DNA of 64,000 bases, taken from positions 857,293 through 921,292 of the forward strand of contig PCDI01000011.1 of NCBI GenBank assembly GCA_002778195.1, in the 5' to 3' direction. A program made the translations under genes and the position numbers. A model generated the notes under the pieces. It made no database searches, had not been told where the DNA came from, and worked only from the letters and a program-made list of their open reading frames with translations. Source of the DNA: Raffaelea ambrosiae. Its lineage: Eukaryota > Ascomycota > Sordariomycetes > Ophiostomatales > Ophiostomataceae. This document shows positions 11,459 through 22,689 of the stretch, piece after piece (the first letter of the stretch is position 1; each line of letters starts with the position of its first letter).

Positions 11459-12714
11459 GGTGGCCGGCCGGTCGATTCGACAGAGGAGCAAGAGGGCGGC
11501 GATGACGACGAAGACGAAGACGAGGGCGAGGAGAGGTGGGGAGAATGCGGCTGGCCCTCTCTACCAACAGGGCCACACCTAGGCGCACGCGGCGCAACCT
11601 CGCAGCGGTCGTAGAAAGAACGGCCTGCGCGCAGTCGTCAGAACGCGGTAGAGACGGGCGCGGCAATTCCGTAAAGAGGCGCGGTATATCGAGATTGGTG
11701 TGGGCTCGAGAGAACAGAACCGCCCAGATCGTTCTGTGCTGTCCTGGCGTCCGTTGCTGTCGTCGATCGCAAATCCAACACAAAGGGGGCAAAGTCAAGG
11801 AGGTCACGCGAAACGAGCGTCTACTCTCAGGGACGCTCTCTTGCGCGAGCTGGACAATCCGAGTTCGGGAATATGGCGAGCGATGGCAATCCAGGAAAAC
11901 CCGTTCGGAGGGGGCGGGGGGCGGGGGCGACGGTCTGGACGAGGTGGTTGAGTCGTGGGAGAGGATGCCTGTGGACGGCGGCCCTCTTTTGCTGGCCTGA
12001 GAAAGACCGAAGAAAAAGAAGGCCCCAAAAAAGCTGGCTCTCCTTGCTCGTTGCACGCGGCTGAGTTGGTCCGTGCACAGCTCGTTCCACGCGCCTGCCT
12101 AGAACAAAGACATGCCACATGACGCATCACGTGGTATTGAGGGAACTCGCATCCGTCCAATGGCAGCCGCCCCTCCGATGTCTGATTCTGTTGGTATGGC
12201 CAAACTCGAAGGCCCTGGTAAACTAGATCCATGCTGCGACCTGCCGACGGCCTCGCTTCTTAATCGATTTTTTTTTCCCCTACTCTTTCTTTTTCTTCTT
12301 CCCACTCAGTTCTGTCTTGTTCGTCGACCCTTCCCCCCCCACGAACCGCCCACACAAGCGGCGATATGCCAGCACGACTGTTCATTGGCTCACTCCGTTG
12401 TCACCTTCGCTCCTTCCTCCCCTGATCCCGATCGATAACCATCGAGCAAAATCGGCGAACCCGCGCAGCCTAACCCGGCTTTCTCCCAAAACGCTCCCTC
12501 ACGCACACCCACACGCATACACCCCCTCAACCCCCCCCTGGCGCCTCGCAGGTGCGCTGCCTTGAGACGACTGACTGCCTCTGTGCAACCGATCGGACAG
12601 CCGCCACGCGCACACAAGCACGCACCTCGCCTCCGCTTCACCCCCCGCACCACCCTTTGTCGCCAGACATCATATAATATACATTAAAAGTCCCCCCCCC
12701 CTCCCTCCCTCGCG
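11459..12714. promoter_or_regulatory. Divergent promoter region, rpb7 / cyclin
   Basis: No gene is seen in this 1.26-kb spacer between two head-to-head start codons. The 250 nt before the cyclin start are C- and pyrimidine-rich, with an AT-rich TATA-like patch at about 12670-12690 only 25-45 nt from the ATG. The extent of the promoters is inferred from gene orientation only. Confidence 0.5.
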
Positions 12715-13326
12715 ATGGCCAGCATCGACAGATACCGGCCGACACGCGAGGGCTACCAGCCGCCCTCGGTGCCACAGGCGCCGAAGCCACCATCACAGCC
12801 CGGCGCCGGCGCCGCTCCCTCGACAGCAGCAGCGACTGCAGTTGCCCCTCCACCACCACTCCCGTACGCACAAGGCACCGACCGGCCATCACACTCGCCC
12901 TCCACGTCGCGCCGGCGAGACGTCCCCCCTCCTGTTCCCTCACCACCGACACACACCTCCCGGACCTCACCACCACGACCACTGTATGCCCGCAAAGAAG
13001 CAGCAGCCACAGCGTCCGTGATCGCACCGCAGAAACAGCACCAGCAGCCGCCAGCACCGCAGCCATTATCGCAGCCGCCCTTTGCCAGCCAATGGTACTA
13101 CACCGAGGAGGAGCTGGTGAGCACGCCGAGTGTGCTGGATGGCCTATCGCCGGCCGAGGAGCGCGGGCGGCGAGCCAAGGGCGTCAACTTTATCTACCAG
13201 GCAGGCATTGCCGTGCAGCCGCACTCGTTGCCGCAGATGACGCTGTACGTCGCGGCCGTCTTCTTCCACCGCTTCTACATGCGCATCAGCATGGTCGAGG
13301 AACGGGGAGGCATTCACCATTATGTA

Positions 13327-13366
<40 letters not shown>

Positions 13367-14127
13367 CGGACAGGGCGAGAGAGGAGGCATTGCCTATAGG
13401 AAAATTGCCTACTGACTTTATTTCGTCCACACAGAAAATCGCCGCCACCGCCCTCTTTCTCGCCAACAAGACCGAAGAAAATTGCTTCAAGACTAAGAAC
13501 CTCATCATTGCCGTCGCCAAGGTCGCCCAGAAAAACGCCAACTTTATCGTCGACGAGCAGAGCAAAGAGTACTGGCGCTGGCGCGATAGCATCCTGACCT
13601 CGGAAGAGCTCATGCTCGAGACGCTCACCTTTGACCTCATGGTGCCCAACCCCTACGACCAGCTCTGGACCCAGCTGCGCAAGCTCGACCAGCTGCCCTG
13701 CAAGCCCATCCGCGAGGCCGCCTGGACGTTCCTCAACGACGCCGCCCTGACGATGCTGCCTCTGCTCATGGACGCCTCGGACATTGCCTCGGCCTCCATC
13801 TTCTTCGCCTCGGTCGTCTCCCGCGAAAAGATCGACGACGTCCACGCCGAGGCCTGGTGGCGCGTGCTGCGCGCCGACGAGGGCCGCCTTGCCCGCGCCG
13901 TGCAGATGATGGTCGCCTTCTATACGGAGAACCCCCTGAAGAAACAAAACGACCGTCTGCAGGGGTCACCGGTGTTTTCGCTGCAGACGACGCGGCGGGC
14001 CCACGAGCTGTCGACCTTGCACAGCAACAACAGTGCAGCCGGCGGACCGAGCAGCGGCCAGCTGGAAGCGGGTGTGGCCAGTCGCGATGTCACGCCTATG
14101 GAGCTCGACAGCACCCAGGCCTCCAGC

Positions 14128-14158
<31 letters not shown>

Positions 14159-14439
14159 GCAGCAGCAACAGCAAAGCAACGCAGAGCCAGCAGACGGCCG
14201 TGGCCAGCCAGACCACCACCGACTCGGATGGGGCCGTGCTGTCGCAGAATGTGGACGCTGACCGGAACAGCTTCCGCAACGGCGGCGACAGGCCGAACGG
14301 ACGAGGTGGTGGGAAGGACGGCGACTACCCGTATCGATCCTACTCGCCAGAGAAGAAGCGGAAGAGTGCCGACCCAGAAGATGGGAGTGACGCGGCGGAC
14401 CGGGCGCGGCAAAAACGGGTACGAGCCGAAGAGGACTAA
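12715..14439 (+). CDS. Transcription-type cyclin (cyclin K/T, Pch1/Ctk2-like)
   Basis: Regulatory cyclin predicted to activate a CTD/elongation kinase in the nucleus. Exons are 12715-13323 and 13435-14439, giving 537 aa. An N-terminal Pro/Ala-rich leader (residues 1-120) is followed by WYYTEEEL and a first cyclin fold with AKGVNFIYQAG, VAAVFFHRFYM and, after the intron, KIAATALFLANKTEENC. A second fold contains ETLTFDLMVPNPY and a helical run to about residue 405. This pattern is typical of cyclin K/T, Pch1 and Ctk2 relatives rather than mitotic cyclins; which of these is not settled. The C-terminal 130 residues are low complexity with an Asn run and end in a basic, nuclear-signal-like stretch (EKKRKSADPE). 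The intron (GTAAGT to ACAG, 111 nt) is rich in GA, has no stop and keeps frame, so retention would insert 37 residues. Confidence 0.85.
13328..13360 (+). repeat. GA microsatellite in cyclin intron
   Basis: An uninterrupted GA dinucleotide tract starts immediately after the donor GTAAGT of the cyclin intron. Confidence 0.95.
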
Positions 14440-15687
14440 GAGAGTGGGGAAGAGGAACGACCCGAAGGGGAGGACCAAAGAGAGTTGCAAAACGTCCAAA
14501 ATCTCTTGGGAACTATGGTCGGGGGGGGTTTTTTTTTTCTCGCCTTGCACATAGCTTCATATCATGTTTCCCCTTTTCTTCATTTTTTATTTTTTTATTT
14601 TTTGCGTTTTCCATTTCCATTTTTCATTTTTCCCGGTGATGGGGGCTTGTCACTATTGCTTCCACGTGCTACGGCTACGGCTACGGCCACGGCTACGGCT
14701 TCGATCTTATTCTTTTTTCATTTTGAGCCCCCCCCCCTTCCAAAAGAAAATTGTGTTGGGATACACTGGGAACGGCGTTGGGTGGGATCACCCAGGAGGA
14801 GTTTTTTTCTTTTCTTCGTTTACTGCTTTTCCTTGGGGCTTGCAAGCTTTTGAAGCCTTTCACCCTTTTACTGTAGTATGTTCAGTTTTGAGAGGTGTTT
14901 TGTCTGGGTTGGGTTGGAAGGCAGAGAGAGGGTAAGGACGGAGGCGCTTGTTGAGGAACGAGAGGATACGGACATGGAAAGGGCAAGGAGTCCGACCTGA
15001 GAGATGGGAAAGGAAAGCGAAGGATAGGCAAGGAAATGAAAGAGGGAACAGAGAGAGGGATGTTAATACTGGTAAATTTCTCAGAGCATACCGGAATGTT
15101 TGCGTAATACCTGTAGTCTTCTCCTTTGTTCTCGCCAAACAGCAACTCTGTATCGACCGTCACCGAGTTTTCAGGTCTTCCCAATCAAGAGAGAAATATT
15201 TCATCTTTCGCGATTCGATTGAGACGTGCAAATCATTATGCAAAAACAAATATTAAAAAAAGAATGGGCAACAGAAAAAAAGGGTAAAAAACAAAGCTAC
15301 TGAGGCTGGCTAAGGGGCATCTAAAAAGGTAGTTGTTGATGAGTAGGTTGGCTGATTGCTTCGTTTGTCTCTTTTTTTTTTCTGTTTCGTTTGTAGCATT
15401 TTTGCTTTTTTTCCTTACGCGTTGCTCCAATGCTCTTCCTAATCTAGTTTCGGCCAACCTTGGTACTCCTTGATGTGTTTACTACGATCACTCCCGCAAA
15501 AGAGTAAGAGTGGTTTGTCTGTCTGCATCCCCAGTCCTTCTCCTCGACTGCGATTTGACGTCTTTTCATGGCAACATTGGGGTGCCCACCCTGTGACAAC
15601 GAAAGCTCGGTCCTTTCCATGTCATTGCTTCTTTTTTTCTTCTTTCTTGCCGCCAAGCAAGAGCATACGTTATATGCTTTGTTCTGT
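14440..15687. other. Intergenic region between converging genes
   Basis: No gene is recognised. T-rich stretches occur at 14530-14640 and 15370-15410, and an imperfect CTACGG/CCACGG repeat at about 14668-14700. Both neighbours end here. Confidence 0.5.
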
Positions 15688-18102
15688 TTATGCCTGGTAG
15701 TTCGAGGCAGAGACGTTACCGCCACGGCCGGTCCAGTTGACGTGGATGTCCTGGCCAACGGGGTACTTGTCGTTAGCGCACTCGGGCTTGACGCGGAAGG
15801 TGTGGGCGCCGAAGTAGTCACGCTGGGCCTGCAGCAGGTTGGCCGGCAGGTCCTTGGTACGGTAACCGTCGAACCAGGTCAGGGCAGTGCTGAAGGCCGG
15901 CGTCGGGATACCGAGCAGAGCGGCCTTGGAGACGACGTCACGCCAGCCCGGCTGGGCCTTGTGGATGGCCTTGTTGAAGAAGTCGTCGAACAGCAGGTTC
16001 TCCAGGTCGGGGTTCTTGCGGTACGCTGCAGTGATGTCCTTCAGGAAGACAGAGCGGATGATGCAACCGCCACGCCACATGAGGGCAATGGAAGGCTTGT
16101 TGAGCTTCCAGCCGTACTCCTTAGCGGCCTATATCGGGCGTGTTAGTGGGTGTTTGGTGTAACAGGCGAATGCTTGTTTACAATGTATGACGTCATAGCC
16201 GATAATAGATTGGGCAAAAAAAAAAAAACCGTACCTCCTGCATCAGCATGAAACCCTGGGCATACGAGATAATCTTGGAGGCATACAGAGCCTGCTCCAG
16301 ATCCTCGAGGAACTGCTCCTTGTTGCCCTCAAAGGTGTTGTTGCGGCCAACGAACTCGAGCTTGGTCGAGGCCTTGACACGCTCGTCCTTGATGGCAGAC
16401 AGGCAGCGAGCGAGCACGGCCTCAGCGATCAGAGTGACGGGCATGCCCAGGTCGAGGGCGTTGATGGCAGTCCACTTGCCGGTACCCTTCTGGCCGGCCT
16501 TGTCGAGGATTTTCTCGACGACAGCGACGCCGTCGTCGTCGTTGTAGTACATGATGTCACGGGTGATCTCGATCAGGAACGAGTCCAGCACGCCCTTGTT
16601 CCACTTGGCGAGCACGTCGCCGATCTCCTTGTTCTTCATGCCCAGACCGCGCTTCATGATGTCGTAGGCCTCCGAGATTAGCTGCATGTCGCCGTACTCG
16701 ATACCGTTGTGGACCATCTTGACGTAGTGGCCGGCACCTTCGTCGCCGACCCAGTCGCAGCAGGCTTCGCCGTCGCTCTTAGCGGCGACGCCCTGGAAGA
16801 TGTCCTTGATGTGCGGCCAGGCAGCCTCGTCGCCGCCGGGCATCAGCGAAGGGCCATAGCGGGCACCCTCCTCACCACCAGAGACACCGGAGCCCACAAA
16901 GCTCAGACCCTTGCCGACGAGGTACTTTGTTCTCCGGTTGGTATCCGGGAAGTGGGAGTTGCCGCCATCAATGATGATGTCGCCCTTGTCGAGGAGCGGG
17001 ATGAGGGTCTCGATCCAGTCATCGACGGGCTTGCCGGCCTGGACAAGGAGCATGACACGGCGGGGCTTCTTGAGCTTGGAAACAAACTCCTCGGTGCTGT
17101 GGGCGCCCACAATGGACTTGCCCTTGGCCTCGTTGGCCAGGAAGCGGTCGACCTTGGAGACAGTGCGGTTGAAGGCGCAGATGGTGAAGCCATGATCGGC
17201 CATGTTCAGGATGAGGTTCTGGCCCCTGTGGAGAAGAAAAAGCGCACTGTCAGCACGTCGGAAGCGTCGGCCCGGGGCATGCCAGAAGAGCCAGAGGCAT
17301 GGCCCGGAGGGGGAGAGTCGCAGAGACGAGGGAACTTACATGACGGCCAGGCCGATAAGGCCGAGATCAGCGCTGGCGAGGCTGTTAGCATTTTCCTGGG
17401 AGTTGTCTGACGCAGCAATCTGCACAGAAGACGAAGACGGGGCAGAAGAAAAGGAAGCAGCACTCCCGGCGGTGGCAGCAGCAGTGGTGGTGTTGGTGAA
17501 GGTGGTGGAGGAGGATTGGTCGAGAGCCCCGCCCAGCTTAGCTAGACGGGTTCTGCGGCGTCATGGTTTCAGTGAGCCCTTGGGTGCTGCGATCAAGCAA
17601 AGCGGGGGGGGGGGGGGGTGCATGACGAAGGGAGGGGCGCAACGGCGTCGCAAAGGGGGAGGGCAGAGGAGGCAGGAGAGGCAAGCGAGGCGGCAGAGCG
17701 GCTGGCGAGAGAAATTGGCTCATCTAGGCCGTCCTGGCGTGTCTGGATCGCGGTCTCAGGCCATGGAAGCAGTTTGGTGGGATTTTGCTGGCGTTTTGCT
17801 GGCATTTCTGCTTTCGGCTGCTATTTTCCCCTCTCGGAGAACAAAGCCGCCGAAAACCCTTCCAGTTTGCAGTGCGGGGGTGGGGTCACTTTTTTTTTTG
17901 TTACAGCGGCCGCCATAGCTGCAGGGGAACGGCGATTTCGGGGCAGACGAGGCCAGCGGAACGAGGACAGCAAGGCAGGGGAGCTGCACGAGAGACCGGC
18001 AGAGGAAAAAAAAAAGACACGAAGTAGGAACAAAAAAGAGAACGCAGGCAAGCAGAGAAAAACAGACGAAATAAAAGCTCGCACTTACACGGGGCCCGAC
18101 AT
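15688..18102 (-). CDS. gnd1: 6-phosphogluconate dehydrogenase, decarboxylating
   Basis: Oxidative pentose-phosphate enzyme that turns 6-phosphogluconate into ribulose 5-phosphate, CO2 and NADPH in the cytosol. Exons are 18089-18102, 17340-17372, 16235-17225 and 15688-16128, giving 492 aa, the normal family length. The N-terminus reads MSGPVADLGLIGLAVMGQNL, joined from three exons, with the nucleotide-binding GLIGLAVMG. Substrate-site segments DGGNSHFPDTNRR and GSGVSGGEEGARYGPS, and the family signature around ILDKAGQKGTGKW, are all intact. The C-terminal domain includes YFGAHTF near the end. Intron 1 is unusually long (716 nt). It contains a second acceptor at 17553 that would add 60 in-frame residues (see findings). 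The branch point GCTAAC sits just upstream of the preferred acceptor at 17373. Identity is certain; the start is well supported by family agreement. Confidence 0.96.
16188..16195. promoter_or_regulatory. Palindromic TGACGTCA site
   Basis: A perfect 8-bp CRE/ATF-type palindrome inside intron 3 of the 6-phosphogluconate dehydrogenase gene. bZIP factors of the Atf1 class recognise this sequence, but an 8-bp match in an intron may be chance. Confidence 0.3.
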
Positions 18103-20548
18103 GGTTGCTGCTGGGAGTAGCGGACTGCGGGATTAGATGGGCTGGAGGCGCGCAAGACAAGCTCGTCTGAGAGAGGCTGAGGGAGCAGAGCAGCGGTTGG
18201 CTGGCGATATCGTCGGTTTGATAGCGAGGAACAGGCAGCTTCCAGCAGACGATGAGGCTGAGGAAGAGGTACAGCAGGGGCAGGGAGTCAGAGACACGGA
18301 GGCTAAGATGATGGATGAGGAGAAGATTGAGGGGAGGAAGAAAGGGAGAAGAAAAGGGAAGAAAGAAAAAAAAAGAGAGAGGGAGAGGTGAGAGAAAGGA
18401 AGAAAAGGAAGAGAGATTAAGAGGAGGGAGGAGAGCGAGGAAAAATGCTCGACTGGAAAATATAGCACGAGTTGGGAGGAGCAACAGTGAGTGACACGCA
18501 GGAAGCTACGAGCACTATGGACTGGCATGGAGCACTAGCTCTGCCTGCAAGAGGCGATCCAGCAAAGGCAGGAGCTGCGTTGCGACTGCCTCCTGGCCCG
18601 GCCTCGTGGCGGCAGCTGCAGGCCGTTGTGACGCTGGAGGGGTGTCACAGTGGCGTCAGAAAGCAGCAGGGCGCGGCAGGGCCCAGCAGGCCCAGCAGGC
18701 CCAGCAAGCCCAGCAATAGAGTAATAAGGGTAGCGGGAAAAGGGCACCGAAACAATGGCGAGTCGTTGGGGTGGGGCTTACTGAGAGCACCAGTCGCCCC
18801 GAAACCCGAGGCGCCCATGCCCAACCAGAGGGGTGCAGACGGAGAAACCTGCAAACGCGGCGCGCCTGCAGGGAGCTGCGTTTTTGCGGTAGGGCACCCT
18901 GGTGTCCCACGGCCGCTCCAGGGCGGCAACTTTGAGCGATATCTCTGCAATGCCGGATTTTCCGGGCGGCCTGGGGGGCGCCGTTTACGAAGGATACCCT
19001 GCAGGTCTGGCAGCTGTGTAAGCTGATACCAAGTCGAGGATGGATAACTAAGCACGAGTAAGAGACTACGTAAGGCATCTATCTCTCGCTTCACGCTCGC
19101 GAATTGCTCGCTCTCTCTTACAAACGACGAGCACCCCCGAGCTGCAGAATTTGGATTGGACTTTTTCAGCCAAGCAGCCACGCGCGGACAGCCCCAACAA
19201 AAACCTCACACCAAAATATCACCGATCACCGTTTTGCCCTGTGACCCCTCGCCTGTGCTGGGGCCTTTCCGCCCCTGATTAATGCTTTGCTTTTGTTTTG
19301 TAAGCCTCGCGGGATTTTCTCCCGTAATTACAGCGAAGACCGGAGAACGGCTCGCCGTTCGAGACACGCTGCGAGAAAAAAAAAACACCAAAAATAATAG
19401 CGAAAAAGAACGAATGACGGTTACTAGCCTGGGAAGCTGCCAAAAACAGACCGGACAGGACCAAAAAAGGAGGGGCAGCCAGTCCTTAGCGTCGTCCGCA
19501 TCCCACCAACTTGGTATTTGTTCTCCGTTGTGGTCGCGCTGGGCTTGTTTTGTTCGTGGCTCGCCCCCACACTCGATGCCCAAGGGCCACGGGACGGGCG
19601 CGCACTCACTTCGCCGAAGGTGTTCAGGCCTGTTCGCAACAGGGTATTTCCTCCCGAAACAGGGCAAGAAATCCCGGGGCCGTGTCCGTGTCGCGGAAGC
19701 GTGAGACATGGGCCCTCGCCTAAATGTCTGGTGTTTCGAGCCAGTCCAGGACCCTAGGACATGGTTACAAGACACGCTGGACACATGGGGGAGACTGACA
19801 ATAAGTACCATGTATTAGTGAAGTACCGTAATAGCACACGGCATTCTGGATGGAGGGGCATGGAGTGGCTCCTCGAGTGTCCACCTGGAGGGGCGCGGCC
19901 ACCGGCTTCGCTTCCATCAGAGCTGCTCGGAGGGGGGGGGGGGGGTGACCCGAAACCTGAGACCCGTCGCAGATTTTCACGGACATATCTGGCCTGTCAT
20001 CGGACTTGCTGGACGTGGGACGCATACCGTAAGGAGCTTGTGTCTCCCTCAACTTCCTTCGTGCCCAGCTTCCACCTCCTACTACGTGACCTGATAGTGT
20101 TAGTGACATGCAGCCCATCGTAAGCCAATAGAAAGAAGGACAGGGTTGCGGGTGCAATGCACCGCCACAGCTTCAGCTTTTCTCACTAGCCACAGACTGT
20201 CACCAACAGCCACACCTTTTTTTTTCCCTGTCGATCCTTATCGCGAACATCGCTTCGAGAAGGCTCTGCACACGTGCGACGTCATCCAACACATCGCGTC
20301 CACAAACCATCACCTTTTTTCCCCTTAATTCACGGTCTTGATATCATCGAGCTTGTCGGGACGCGCCCGGTTGCTGCATTCCGGAACGGAGACATTTTTG
20401 GCCCGCGCACCGGACACGCTTCCCCCCCCCAAGGCTCACAGGTACGTTGTTCTAAGCATAGAACGCCAATCTCTTTATTGCCTGCCAGCCACCACTCTCT
20501 CTCTCTCTCCTTTTTTTTTTTTTTTTTTTGAACAGCCAAGTTCATCAA
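18103..20548. promoter_or_regulatory. Long divergent spacer, gnd1 / RBM42-like gene
   Basis: No supportable gene in 2.4 kb between two head-to-head genes. It holds purine-rich sequence at 18290-18420, CAGCAGGCC-like imperfect repeats at about 18680-18717, a G run at 19932-19946, and a candidate leader intron of the RBM42-like gene at its right end. Open frames on either strand show no domain. Confidence 0.45.
20442..20535 (+). other. Candidate 5'-UTR intron
   Basis: GTACGT donor at 20442 and GAACAG acceptor ending at 20535, with a CT microsatellite and a long T run as polypyrimidine tract. It lies 13 nt before the ATG of the RBM42-like gene. Inferred from splice signals only. Confidence 0.5.
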
Positions 20549-22051
20549 ATGTCGTCCTTTGGTCCTCCAGGCGTAAACGCGCCGCATCCATCTCTGCCCA
20601 AACGCCCGCCACCGTCCTCGGCCTCCTCGGCCGGCGCAGCCTCCTACGCGCCTACCGTCTCGGCGCCGCCCTCGACCGCCACCACCACCTACGGCCCATC
20701 TGCGCCGCCATCCTCTGCTTCTACTACTCCTTCCACGGCCACGGCCGCCACTTCATCCTACTATGGCGCATCCGCAACAGCGGGCACGGCGACCGCGTCG
20801 TCCGCGGGCCAGCCACGGCTCGCCTACTCCCGCACATTTGCCTCCGTAGGAGGGGGCGGAGCCGGCGGCGCCGGCGGCCGCGGCCGCGGCGGCTATGACA
20901 ACAACAACTACAACTCCTATTCTTCCCACCAGAACGCCTCTTCATCGGCGTCATCCTCCTCGTATGGGCCGCAGTCGTACGGGCACCAGCCATCCTATGG
21001 ACCACCACAGTCGTCGTCGTCGTCGTCGTCGTACGGACCCCAGGCACCGGCGTACGGCGCGGGGGGCTATGGGGCCGTACCACAGATCCGCAATCCGTTT
21101 CCAGCGCCCAACCAGCAGCATCAGCACCAGCAGCCACACCAACCGTACGGTCGCTCCTCGTCTTCCTACCCAAACCAGCGCGGCCACCAGTATCAACAGC
21201 AGCAGCAGCAGCAGCAGCAAGGAGGAAGCGGCTACGAAGATGCGCAGATGGCCGCCCAGATTGCCAACTGGCAGAGCGCGTACATGCCCAAGGACAGCTA
21301 CGAAGCGAGCGCAGCCGCGGCAGCCGCAGCAGCAGGCACCGGAGGCTACCACTATGGTGCCGGCGCAGCCGCCGGACCCGGTGTGATCGGACCATCCTAT
21401 CCGGCTGCTGCCCCAACCGTGTACGGTCCAGATGGGACAGCGGGTGCCGCCGGTGCAGCTGCCGGCACAGAGTACAACACTACGGACGCTGCTGCCGGCG
21501 GAAACGCCAACAACGGCCCCAAGAAAGACAAGCAGAAGACGGTGTACCGCGCGGGCGGCGGCAAGACGTGGACGGACGACACGCTGCTCGAGTGGGACCC
21601 CAGCCACCTGCGCCTGTTCGTGGGCAACCTGGCGGGCGAGGTCACGGACGACACGCTGCTCAAGGCGTTTTCGCGGTGGAAGTCGGTGCAAAAGGCGCGC
21701 GTGATCCGGGAGAAGCTTACCAAGAAATCGCGGGGGTTCGGGTTTGTGAGTTTCAGCGATGCGGACGATTTCTTCCAGGCGGCCAAGGAGATGCACGGCA
21801 AGTACATTGGCAGCCACCCGGTGGTGGTGCGGAAGAGCAAGACGGACATCAAGGTGTCGACCTACAACGACCACGGGAAGAAGGGCAAGAACAAGGGCGG
21901 CAACGGCGACAAGGACAAGAAGAAGAAGAATGCCGGCAGCGGCGGGGACTACAGCAAGCGGGACCCGTACGAGCCCGCCATGGGCCCGGTGTCGACGGGC
22001 GTGCACAAGCACGGGCCCAAGACCAAGGGGGGCCTGAAGTTGTTGGGCTAA
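20549..22051 (+). CDS. RBM42-like RNA-binding protein, single RRM
   Basis: A 500-aa protein without coding introns. Residues 1-320 are low complexity, rich in Ser, Ala, Tyr, Gly, Pro and Gln, with SYG/YGP repeats and short Gln and Ala runs. This looks like a disordered, prion-like region. After KKDKQKTVYRAGGGKTW comes one RRM at about residues 350-430, with RNP2-like LRLFVGNL and RNP1-like SRGFGFVSF. A Lys/Gly-rich tail ends in TKGGLKLLG. The linker KTW..D.TLLEWDP before the RRM is characteristic of the RBM42 family. In animals RBM42 works in mRNA splicing and stress-granule biology; the same role here is inferred. The start MSSFGPP is the first ATG after a candidate leader intron. Confidence 0.85.
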   Translation: MSSFGPPGVNAPHPSLPKRPPPSSASSAGAASYAPTVSAPPSTATTTYGPSAPPSSASTTPSTATAATSSYYGASATAGTATASSAGQPRLAYSRTFASVGGGGAGGAGGRGRGGYDNNNYNSYSSHQNASSSASSSSYGPQSYGHQPSYGPPQSSSSSSSYGPQAPAYGAGGYGAVPQIRNPFPAPNQQHQHQQPHQPYGRSSSSYPNQRGHQYQQQQQQQQQGGSGYEDAQMAAQIANWQSAYMPKDSYEASAAAAAAAAGTGGYHYGAGAAAGPGVIGPSYPAAAPTVYGPDGTAGAAGAAAGTEYNTTDAAAGGNANNGPKKDKQKTVYRAGGGKTWTDDTLLEWDPSHLRLFVGNLAGEVTDDTLLKAFSRWKSVQKARVIREKLTKKSRGFGFVSFSDADDFFQAAKEMHGKYIGSHPVVVRKSKTDIKVSTYNDHGKKGKNKGGNGDKDKKKKNAGSGGDYSKRDPYEPAMGPVSTGVHKHGPKTKGGLKLLG

Positions 22052-22689
22052 AGGGTGTGCGTGTATTGTTGTTCATGTGCATAGGTCAGTGTGGGAACGA
22101 CTTGCTTTTCACACAGGGGGGGGTGAAGGATTGGCGTTGGAAGAAAGCACAATGGGAGACAGTTCCCGATGGTTTCACAAATGAAATACCTTTTGAAGTC
22201 TAGGAACAAAACAAATTCCAAAAGAAACCAAGACAAACATTGCGTTGCCATGATGCTGCCAGACAAAAGAAAAGGACCGAAAAAGAAAAGAATTATTCTA
22301 TGCTACAGATGATCCAGATGGGAACCCTTTTGTATCCAAAGTCTAGCCCATAAACGAAAAGACTGACCAAAGCAAACCGAAGAGAAGACATATAATACTC
22401 CAAATATGTCCACACACAGAGAGAGCGTACACACGCAAGCAAAACACAACACACCACACAGAGAGGATGCACACACACAACGCCAAGCAAATGGTATCCA
22501 GGGCCTTCCCCAGTTTTTGCAGCCTTGGGAAAGGAAACAAAACGCCCAACGAAGAAAAGGGGAATTTATATCCTATATACAAAATGACAAAGGAGGAATG
22601 AATGGGAAAGCGCCGCAGGCTGACAAGGTCTGTTGCTGCTTTTTTTTTTCTTTTCTTGTTTTCTTCTTCTTCTTGGAGGGGACACGTTC
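22052..22689. other. Intergenic region between converging genes
   Basis: No gene seen. AC-rich repeats at 22408-22480 and a T/C-rich tract at 22635-22675 are the only notable features. Confidence 0.5.

Noticed and set aside
17553..18088. N-terminal Ser/Thr-rich extension as the default start of 6-phosphogluconate dehydrogenase
   Set aside because: The acceptor at 17373 gives the exact family N-terminus and normal length, and has a perfect branch point. The extended form is listed only as a possible isoform.
18472..19026. 184-codon open frame upstream of the 6-phosphogluconate dehydrogenase gene
   Set aside because: No domain, overlapping frames on the other strand, and it lies in a divergent promoter spacer.
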